Assembly (NCBI RefSeq): GCF_042610495.1
Contig: NZ_JBHGAP010000008.1
Location: 124,001 to 188,000 of the forward strand
Direction of reading: 5' to 3'
Source: RU20A sp042610495
GTDB taxonomy: Bacteria > Pseudomonadota > Alphaproteobacteria > Rhizobiales > Rhizobiaceae
Length of the DNA stretch: 64,000 bases
Program-made: the position numbers and the translations under genes
Notes under the pieces: generated by a model
The model's input: the letters and a program-made list of their open reading frames with translations, nothing else
Database searches by the model: none
Told to the model about the DNA's origin: nothing
In this document: positions 57,698 through 64,000 of the stretch, piece by piece
Numbering within the stretch: position 1 is the first letter of the stretch
How the letters are laid out: the number at the start of each line of letters is the position of its first letter

Positions 57698-58174
57698 TCA
57701 ACCCTTCCAGTAGAGCACGCAGACGAGCGTGAAGAGCCGCCGCGCCGTGTCGAAATCCATCTTGATCTTGCCGGAGAGGCGATCCATCAGCGTCTGCGAA
57801 CCCTCGTTGTGAATGCCGCGGCGGCCCATGTCGATGGCTTCGATCTGGCTGGGCGTGGAAGAACGGATCGCCTCGTAATAGCTTTCGCAGATGAGGAAAT
57901 AATCCTTCACGATGCGGCGGAAAGGGGTGAGCGACAGGATATGGGTCGCGACATCCGCGCCGCTTTCCGTGCCGATGGCGAAGACGAGCTTCTGGTCGAT
58001 GAGAGAGAGCTTCAGCCGGTAGGGCCCGCCGGCATGGCCGATGGGCTCGAAGCTGTTGTCCTCCAGAAGATCGAAGATGGCGACAGCGCGCTCATGCTCG
58101 ACATCCGGTGTGGAGCGGCCGATCGTCTCGTCGAGGACGACATCGCAGAGGCGGAAAGCGCTCGATGCCGTCAT
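57698..58174 (-). CDS. UPF0262 family protein
   Basis: A 158-residue protein of a family restricted to Alphaproteobacteria, function unknown. Recognisable segments are LCDVVLDETIGRSTPDVEHE near the start and KIKMDFDTARRLFTLVCVLY at the end. Its start overlaps the hisD stop by 4 bp, so it is translationally coupled to histidine biosynthesis. Confidence 0.85.
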   Translation of the reverse strand: MTASSAFRLCDVVLDETIGRSTPDVEHERAVAIFDLLEDNSFEPIGHAGGPYRLKLSLIDQKLVFAIGTESGADVATHILSLTPFRRIVKDYFLICESYYEAIRSSTPSQIEAIDMGRRGIHNEGSQTLMDRLSGKIKMDFDTARRLFTLVCVLYWKG

Positions 58175-59475
58175 CCCGCATCCCCGAGATTGAGGCGGAT
58201 CGCCACCGAGCGGGCATGGGCATCGAGCCCCTCGCAGCGCGCCAGTGCGATAGCCGCCGGGCCGAGCGCCCGCAACTGCTCTGCGCCGAGGCGCAGGATC
58301 GAGGTGCGCTTCATGTAATCGAGCACGCCGAGGCCGGAGGAAAAGCGTGCGGAGCGCGCCGTCGGCAGCACGTGGTTGGAGCCGCCGACATAATCGCCGA
58401 TCACCTCCGGCGTATGGCGGCCGACGAAGATGGCGCCGGCATTGCGGATGCCGGCAATCAGTGGCTCGGGGTCCTCGACGGCGATTTCCAGATGTTCGGC
58501 CGCGATGCGGTTGGCCAGCGGCAGGGCGTCGGCAAGGGTGGGGACGAGGATCAGCGCGCCGAAATCCTCCCAGCTGGCGCGGGCCGTCTCGGCACGGCCG
58601 AGCAGGGTCAGCTGCCGCTCGACGGCCGCGTTGATGGCCTCCGCGAAGGCCGCATCATCCGTGATGAGGATCGACTGCGCGCCGCGATCATGCTCGGCCT
58701 GGGCCAGCAGATCGGCCGCGATCCAGTCGGGATCATTATCGCCATCGGCGATGACGAGAACTTCGGAGGGGCCGGCGATCATGTCGATGCCGACAGTGCC
58801 GAAGACCTGGCGCTTGGCGGCCGCCACATAGGCGTTGCCCGGCCCCATGATCTTGGCGACAGGGGCGATGGTCTCCGTTCCATAGGCGAGCGCCGCCACG
58901 GCCTGGGCGCCGCCGATGCGATAGATTTCCTCGACGCCGGCGATGCGCGCGGCAACCAGCACGGCGGGATTGATGGCCCCGCCCATGGCCGGCACGACCA
59001 TGACGATGCGCGGTACGCCGGCCACGCGGGCTGGCAGCGCGTTCATCAGCACCGAGCTCGGATAGCTCGCCGTGCCGCCGGGCACATAGAGTCCGACCGC
59101 ATCGATCGCCGTCCAGCGCGAGCCGAGCCCGACGCCGAGCGCGTCCTCATAGAGATCGTCCTTCGGCAACTGGCGGGCGTGATGGCTCTCGATGCGCTTT
59201 GCCGCAAGCTCCAGCGCAGAGACGACCTCCGGTGAGACCTGCGCAAAGGCGGCATCGATGTCGGCGGCGCTGACGCGCATCGGCGTCACCGCGAAATCGA
59301 CCCCGTCGAAACGCTTCGAGTAATCCGCAAGCGCTGCATCACCCCGGGCGCGCACATCGTCGATGATGGCGCGCACCGTCTGGTTCACGTCGTCGGATAC
59401 TTCACGCTTGGTCGTGAGAAATGCGGCGAAGGCCTGTTCGAAGCCAGCCTGTCGCGTGTCGAGCCTGATTGCCAA
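58171..59475 (-). CDS. hisD: histidinol dehydrogenase
   Basis: A 434-residue zinc enzyme catalysing the last two steps of histidine synthesis (histidinol to histidine). Motifs are GPGNAYVAAAKRQVFG near residue 220 and QAEHDRGAQSIL near 260, with the C-terminal GGSNHVLPTARSARF. I chose the TTG start at 59475 (giving MAIRLDTRQAGF) because GGGGA lies 8 bp upstream and this matches the usual rhizobial N-terminus; a second TTG 15 bp earlier is possible. No ATG is available at this end. The gene precedes the UPF0262 gene with a 4-bp overlap. Confidence 0.9.
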   Translation of the reverse strand: MAIRLDTRQAGFEQAFAAFLTTKREVSDDVNQTVRAIIDDVRARGDAALADYSKRFDGVDFAVTPMRVSAADIDAAFAQVSPEVVSALELAAKRIESHHARQLPKDDLYEDALGVGLGSRWTAIDAVGLYVPGGTASYPSSVLMNALPARVAGVPRIVMVVPAMGGAINPAVLVAARIAGVEEIYRIGGAQAVAALAYGTETIAPVAKIMGPGNAYVAAAKRQVFGTVGIDMIAGPSEVLVIADGDNDPDWIAADLLAQAEHDRGAQSILITDDAAFAEAINAAVERQLTLLGRAETARASWEDFGALILVPTLADALPLANRIAAEHLEIAVEDPEPLIAGIRNAGAIFVGRHTPEVIGDYVGGSNHVLPTARSARFSSGLGVLDYMKRTSILRLGAEQLRALGPAAIALARCEGLDAHARSVAIRLNLGDAG

Positions 59476-59696
59476 GATGCGGTTCCCCAAATGCCAGTCT
59501 GCTGCCGGAGCACATCCGGTGAAACCCGGATCATCGGAGATGCCCCATCACTCACTATCGTCTCGCAGTCCCCAAGCAAAACCGCTGATGCCGTCTTGCC
59601 GAACGTGCTCATGCCTCGGGCCCAGAGCCCGGCAGGCATTTCCGGCGGCCTGCTCGCCGTTGCCGCGTCCTGTCGATGGTTGCCGATTGCGGCCCC

Positions 59697-60131
59697 TTAC
59701 GCCTGATGGCGCGGCAGGGAAGAGGTTTCCCACGCTCCGCCCGTATCCGCAAGCTGAACCTCGATACATTCGACATCGAGAACCATGGTGGCGCCGCCGG
59801 CAAAGGCAAGCTGCACCGTTCCCTCCGGCCCCTCACCGTTCGGCGAGAAGGTGACGGCCAGCAGCGAGAGCACGTCGTCCGGCTTCTGGCGGTCGATGCC
59901 CGTGGAGCGGGCGGCCAGCACGCGCTTGAAGACAAGCGCGGAGCGGCGGCGTTCATAGCCGCGGCGACGGCCTTCCGCCTTTTCCCAGACGAAACGGTTG
60001 ACGATGACGGACAGTTGCTGGCGGCGCGGCTCGAAGACCAGGCCCTCGACCTTCAGCACGGCGTCCTGCACATGGGCCGACACGATCGCCAGATCTTCCG
60101 CATCCAGTGCCATCAGCTTCAGCGCATCCAT
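59697..60131 (-). CDS. DUF2948 family protein
   Basis: A 144-residue soluble protein conserved in Rhizobiales and placed between murA and hisD there too. Recognised by MDALKLMALDAEDLAIVSAH and the basic YERRRSALVFKRVLAARS segment. Start at 60131. It lies 221 bp before hisD. Function unknown. Confidence 0.82.
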   Translation of the reverse strand: MDALKLMALDAEDLAIVSAHVQDAVLKVEGLVFEPRRQQLSVIVNRFVWEKAEGRRRGYERRRSALVFKRVLAARSTGIDRQKPDDVLSLLAVTFSPNGEGPEGTVQLAFAGGATMVLDVECIEVQLADTGGAWETSSLPRHQA

Positions 60132-60152
60132 ATCGGCTCCGTCCTTCCCATG

Positions 60153-60182
60153 AAAAAGCGGGCCCGAAAGGGCGGGCCCGCT
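60153..60182 (-). terminator. rho-independent terminator after murA
   Basis: AGCGGGCCCG (60157-60166) pairs with CGGGCCCGCT (60173-60182); on the minus strand the stem is followed by TTTTT. It separates murA from the DUF2948 gene. Confidence 0.85.
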
Positions 60183-60237
60183 GTTCACATAGGGTGGAGA
60201 CGATCGAAGCGCAATTGCCGCAGCCGCGGCCTGCGGC

Positions 60238-61530
60238 TCATTCGCTGACGCGTTCGACGATCGCGCCGCAGCGGGTGAGCTTTTCTTCCAGGCGCTCGAA
60301 GCCGCGGTCGAGGTGATAGACGCGCGACACCATGGTCTCGCCCTCGGCCGCAAGCCCGGCGATGACGAGGGAGACGGAGGCGCGCAGGTCTGTCGCCATG
60401 ACGGGCGCGCCCTTCAGCTTCGGCACGCCCTCGATCTTGGCCGTCTGGCCCGACAGCGAGATGCGGGCGCCGAGGCGGGCAAGTTCCTGCACATGCATGA
60501 AGCGGTTTTCGAAGATCGTCTCGGTAATGTGCGAGACGCCCGAAGACTTGGTCATCAGGCCCATGAACTGCGCCTGCAGGTCGGTCGGGAAGCCCGGGAA
60601 GGGATCGGTCACCACATCCACCGGCTTGATGCCGCCGCCATTGCGCACCACGCGCAGGCCGCTTTCTGTCTTCGTGATCTCGGCGCCGGCGCGGCGGATC
60701 GCTTCCAGCGCGGTCTCCAGAAGTGCGCCATCGGTGCCTTCGAGCGTGACGTCGCCGCCGGTCATGGCAACGGCCATGGCATAGGTCCCGGTCTCGATTC
60801 GATCCGGCAGGACGCGGTGGCGGGCACCCGACAGGGTGGAGACGCCCTCGATGGTGATGGTGGATGTGCCGGCGCCGCTGATCTTCGCGCCCATCGCGTT
60901 GAGGCAGGTGGCGAGATCGACGACTTCAGGCTCGCGGGCGGCATTGCCGATCACCGTCGTGCCGCGGGCGCGCGTTGCCGCCATCATCAGGACATGGGTG
61001 GCACCGACCGAAACCTTCGGGAAAACATAGCGCGCGCCGATCAGCCCGCCCTTCGGGGCGGTGGCATTGATATAGCCGCTGTCAATCTCGATCTCGGCAC
61101 CGAGCGCCTTCAGCCCCTCGATGAAGAGATCGACCGGACGCGTGCCGATGGCGCAGCCGCCCGGCAGCGACACGCGCGCCTGGCCCTCGCGCGCCAGCAG
61201 CGGCCCGATGACCCAGAAGCTCGCCCGCATCTTCGAGACCAGCTCGTAAGGCGCCGTCGTATCGACGATGTTGCGGCAGGTGAAATGGATGGTGCGGGCA
61301 TAGCTTTCGCCCTGGCGCTCGCGGCGGCCATTGACCGAGATATCGACGCCGTGATTGCCAAGGATGCGGATCAACTGCTCCACATCGGCCAGGTGCGGCA
61401 CGTTCTCGAGCGTCAGCGTATCATCCGTCAGGAGCGAGGCGATCATCAGCGGCAGCGCAGCATTCTTCGCGCCGGAGATCGGGATGACCCCGTTCAGCTC
61501 ATTCCCACCCTTGATCCTGATCCGATCCAT
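60238..61530 (-). CDS. murA: UDP-N-acetylglucosamine 1-carboxyvinyltransferase
   Basis: A 430-residue cytoplasmic enzyme making the first committed step of peptidoglycan synthesis. The catalytic Cys is in SLPGGCAIGTRPVDLF (near residue 118, equivalent to E. coli Cys115), the N-terminal Lys in PISGAKNAALPLM. Start at 61530 (MDRIRIKGGNEL); the open frame runs 60 codons further up through unrelated sequence. A terminator follows about 55 bp after the stop. Confidence 0.97.
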   Translation of the reverse strand: MDRIRIKGGNELNGVIPISGAKNAALPLMIASLLTDDTLTLENVPHLADVEQLIRILGNHGVDISVNGRRERQGESYARTIHFTCRNIVDTTAPYELVSKMRASFWVIGPLLAREGQARVSLPGGCAIGTRPVDLFIEGLKALGAEIEIDSGYINATAPKGGLIGARYVFPKVSVGATHVLMMAATRARGTTVIGNAAREPEVVDLATCLNAMGAKISGAGTSTITIEGVSTLSGARHRVLPDRIETGTYAMAVAMTGGDVTLEGTDGALLETALEAIRRAGAEITKTESGLRVVRNGGGIKPVDVVTDPFPGFPTDLQAQFMGLMTKSSGVSHITETIFENRFMHVQELARLGARISLSGQTAKIEGVPKLKGAPVMATDLRASVSLVIAGLAAEGETMVSRVYHLDRGFERLEEKLTRCGAIVERVSE

Positions 61531-61713
61531 CGAATACCCGCCGGGCAAGGCCCGCCTTTCCATCTGACAATTCTGTGACGCCTCTTTAGAAGAAGCGGAG
61601 AGAGTTTGAAAGCGCCTTGGCGTAGCGCCGAAAGCCCATTGCATCACGCGCTGTGGCACCACATGCCCGAGGCTTTTGCGTTGCCGGCCTGCCGACTCCA
61701 CAGAAACCACGTT

Positions 61714-61944
61714 TCACCGGGGAAGGCCTTCGTCGCGATCGACATCACCAGAAGGCGACGATTCGTCCGTTTTTGCGGCGGGCAACCCATCCACCTCATC
61801 GGCAGCGCCCTGCCTGCGGGCGCGCGCCTGCTGCTTGCGCTGCGCCAGATTGCGCCGCAGCGTCTCGGCCAGCCGGAGGCGCTTGCGCTCCGCCTCGCTG
61901 ATCGCCTGCCGCTTGTCCGGTGATGAATCGTCGTTGCCTGCCAT
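61714..61944 (-). CDS. small charged protein upstream of murA, function unknown
   Basis: A 76-residue Arg/Glu/Gln-rich protein, MAGNDDSSPDKRQAISEAER at the start, with AGGCGGGA just before the ATG. It has no membrane helix or known motif and is predicted mostly helical and disordered. Relatives have a similar gene beside murA. It lies between murA and tRNA-Thr. Confidence 0.65.
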   Translation of the reverse strand: MAGNDDSSPDKRQAISEAERKRLRLAETLRRNLAQRKQQARARRQGAADEVDGLPAAKTDESSPSGDVDRDEGLPR

Positions 61945-62089
61945 TCCCGCCTGATACTGCACTTTGCGCCCGCACAAAATGCCCAAGCCCAGCCGTCGCG
62001 GCGAAAACTTTCAAATCCGGCTTGCACTCCCCCCCGACCTATGGCAATAGGCCCCACGTCGCGAGGCCAAACGCCCCGCCACCCCGGAT

Positions 62090-62164
<75 letters not shown>

Positions 62165-62338
62165 GTTTATATTTTCATGTATTTCAAAATTTTTTGGTCG
62201 CAACGCGGCCTGGGATTTGCTGTTATATTCACCAGAAGCGCAATCGATCTTTAAATAACTCACTAATATTCGGATGATGCGTGTAACCGGATATTGAACG
62301 GGCTTCTTCGCAGAGCTGCACCCGAAAAAGGAGCGATA
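62165..62338. other. AT-rich segment at the island edge
   Basis: 174 bp of AT-rich sequence directly after tRNA-Thr with no gene that I can support. A tyrosine recombinase would usually target the 3' end of such a tRNA; the matching repeat would be outside the window. Confidence 0.5.
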
Positions 62339-62953
62339 TTGTCGCCGCCTGAAAATAATCGTGAACTTCATTGGCAACCAATGCTGGTTGATGCAGCCTC
62401 GCGCGCGCGAATAAAGTCCCAGAACTCAGCAATTGTTTGGTTCACAGGACTTTCTGGCGCTGGCAAATCTACAGTAGCTAATCAAGTCGAGATCCTGCTG
62501 CATGCCCAGGGACTTCATACCTACTTGCTGGATGGTGACAATATTAGACATGGCCTCAACGAAGATCTTGGATTTACAATTCAGGATCGTGTAGAGAATG
62601 TGCGCAGGGTTGCGCATGTTGCCCGACTGATGGCCGACGCAGGCCTCATTGTGCTCGTCGCGCTCATCTCTCCATTCAGGTCGGATCGCGAACTTGCACG
62701 TGCTCTGGCCAGCGCGAGTAGTTTTGTGGAGGTCTTTGTTGATGCACCTCTGGAGGAATGCATCCGACGGGATCCGAAAGGCCTTTACAAGAAGGCCTAC
62801 TTCGGGGAAGTGAAAAATTTCACTGGAATTAGTTCGCCATACGAAACACCACAAAACCCCGAAATACACCTTCATTCATCCTCGAAAGAACCTGTCGAGA
62901 TGGCGCTGAAGGTTTGCCAATACCTCGAAAGAATCGGCATCGTGTCGAAATAA
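62339..62953 (+). CDS. cysC: stand-alone adenylylsulfate (APS) kinase
   Basis: A 204-residue APS kinase, making PAPS from APS and ATP. The P-loop GLSGAGKST is at residues 37-45, with LLDGDNIRHGLNEDLGF near 65 and the KGLYKKAYFGEV region near 155. I start at TTG 62339 because AAGGAG lies 5 bp upstream and the N-terminal NRELHWQP segment, present in CysC proteins, is kept; a further TTG lies at 62294. No cysD or cysN (sulfurylase) neighbour is seen. Low G+C and rare codons mark it as probably acquired. PAPS could serve sulfate assimilation or sulfation of surface sugars. Confidence 0.9.
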   Translation: MSPPENNRELHWQPMLVDAASRARIKSQNSAIVWFTGLSGAGKSTVANQVEILLHAQGLHTYLLDGDNIRHGLNEDLGFTIQDRVENVRRVAHVARLMADAGLIVLVALISPFRSDRELARALASASSFVEVFVDAPLEECIRRDPKGLYKKAYFGEVKNFTGISSPYETPQNPEIHLHSSSKEPVEMALKVCQYLERIGIVSK

Positions 62954-63012
62954 TAATTTCATTTTTCAATGATAATCAATATTAAATCAAACCTCAGAAA
63001 TACATAATATCT

Positions 63013-63879
63013 TTATCTTCTTCTCTCGGCGAGCATGACCTTCAACTCGCCCATGGCTGCTTCACGCCAACTCTTTGGTGCCAGCGCAGCTAAAAGATAC
63101 CAAGCAATAGCGGGGTAGTGCTGCCGCATGTCTCTTTCACGGCGTGCCTTCGTAAGCCGGTACAGAGGTGCCTTGAACCTGTTGCGCCATACAAACTGTC
63201 CAAATCCGGCAGCAGACATCGAGAAGAGAACGTCAACAGCCCTTGTCTGAATCAATAGCTGAGGAACGTCGTGACCACAGGCTGGCACCTGGACAAGCTC
63301 GCTCTGCGAGCACTCCATTATTTTTGCGGCATTCCATTCGTCATTCGTCCAGCCGGGATCGTATATGATCCGCGAGCCTGCAAACACATCACCATCACGG
63401 ATCGTCATGTCCGCATTGATCTCGGGATCGAAAAAACCGTGGTAATCCCGATTGACATGCTCTCCAGTCACAGAAGGGTCGATCGTAAACTGCGGCGCAA
63501 GCGCGATGGCAGGGGCCCCAAGCGCAGCGGAGTATTTGAGGGCACCGTACCCTCCCTGACTATATCCATAAATCCAAGAAGGTTGAAATCCCGCGGCCTT
63601 TAGCGCTTCGACCGCTCGCCGCGTTGACGACACCGGAAACCAATTGATTGATTTTGATACAATTCCAACTGGGTGGAAGCCTCTGGATTTCAGGAAGAGC
63701 TTCCCCCAAAACTCACCCGTTCCATCGTATAGGTGAGTAATCGGATTGAATACAACAACAATTTTTCCAGGTCCTTTTCCGTCAATCACACAGACGTTCT
63801 CGTCCTCGAAAATGCAAAATTCATCCCTGGACATGTTATACTGAGTACCTCTTTTGATATAAAAGACCATCCCTTGCAT
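63013..63879 (-). CDS. serine-hydrolase-like protein (alpha/beta fold), function unknown
   Basis: About 288 residues. The nucleophile elbow GYSQGGYGALK places the Ser near residue 107. A later ACGHDVPQLL could give the catalytic His, and an Asp lies in DPGWTNDEWN. There is no signal peptide, and the C-terminal third is basic and Arg-rich (KARRERDMRQHY). Start is uncertain: 63879 (MQGMVFYIKRG) and 63870 both plausible. The base composition resembles the APS kinase gene and not the housekeeping genes. Substrate cannot be assigned; such folds are sometimes linked to surface polysaccharide loci. Confidence 0.6.
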   Translation of the reverse strand: MQGMVFYIKRGTQYNMSRDEFCIFEDENVCVIDGKGPGKIVVVFNPITHLYDGTGEFWGKLFLKSRGFHPVGIVSKSINWFPVSSTRRAVEALKAAGFQPSWIYGYSQGGYGALKYSAALGAPAIALAPQFTIDPSVTGEHVNRDYHGFFDPEINADMTIRDGDVFAGSRIIYDPGWTNDEWNAAKIMECSQSELVQVPACGHDVPQLLIQTRAVDVLFSMSAAGFGQFVWRNRFKAPLYRLTKARRERDMRQHYPAIAWYLLAALAPKSWREAAMGELKVMLAERRR

Positions 63880-64000
63880 CTTCTGATCGCCGCGAGAAAG
63901 GTGTCGACATATCACGAATCGTAGGCGCGTGATATTGATACCGCAACTTATAATCTGCAAGGGGCTCGGCATCAGAGCTATGTCGCGTCAAACACAGGTG

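Overview
This 64 kb window is almost certainly chromosomal DNA from an alphaproteobacterium of the Rhizobiaceae (Rhizobium/Agrobacterium/Ensifer group). The evidence is the rhizobial-type flagellar and chemotaxis regulon: VisN/VisR and Rem as regulators, the extra motor proteins MotC and MotE, the che operon order icpA-cheS-cheY1-cheA-cheW-cheR-cheB-cheY2-cheD-cheT, three tandem flagellin genes, and a 107-bp intergenic element resembling RIME1 of rhizobia. G+C is high and uniform up to about 62.16 kb, then drops sharply.

Region 1 (1-40.5 kb) is one continuous motility locus. Going right to left on the minus strand it holds the che operon (40.2-31.6 kb), fliF, visN and visR. A plus-strand block follows (motA-fliM-fliN-fliG, then flhB and a small unknown gene, 21.9-27.4 kb). 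The minus strand then carries orf-flgF, fliI-orf, flgB-flgC-fliE-flgG-flgA-flgI-motE-flgH-fliL-fliP, the three flagellins, an operon of a FliH-like gene with motB-motC-fliK and a lytic transglycosylase, then rem, flgE and the start of flgK. Many genes overlap by 1-4 bp, so translation is probably coupled. By analogy with relatives, VisNR is the master regulator, Rem activates the late genes, and the che operon sets motor speed through two CheY proteins. An oriented ATGGTTAA motif recurs in front of flaB, flaC, visN and icpA. A tandem 11-bp-spaced GTTAA pair lies in front of rem. I propose these as sites for the OmpR-type regulator Rem.

Region 2 (40.5-52.5 kb) is metabolic and accessory. It has a compact L-rhamnose catabolic unit (rhaR, divergent from rhaD-rhaI) with a clear tandem-repeat operator but no transporter or kinase. 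A HicB/HicA-like pair follows, whose toxin gene looks frameshifted near its end. Next come small membrane and stress proteins, a YbaK-type deacylase, an ECF sigma factor with a membrane anti-sigma factor, a BI-1 family protein, and phosphomannomutase plus GDP-mannose pyrophosphorylase.

Region 3 (52.5-62.2 kb) is a housekeeping cluster: tRNA-Phe, a RIME-like repeat, yacG, maf, infA, a phosphatase-like protein, a UPF0262 protein, hisD, a DUF2948 protein, murA and tRNA-Thr. A plus-strand zinc/manganese-type ABC transporter sits between infA and the hisD operon. It is preceded by a 45-residue membrane peptide gene and a Zur-like dyad.

Region 4 (62.2-64 kb) begins exactly at the 3' end of tRNA-Thr and is markedly AT-richer. 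It carries a stand-alone APS kinase and an uncharacterised serine-hydrolase-like gene, and looks like the edge of an acquired island. No CRISPR array, insertion sequence, prophage gene or recognisable defence system was found.
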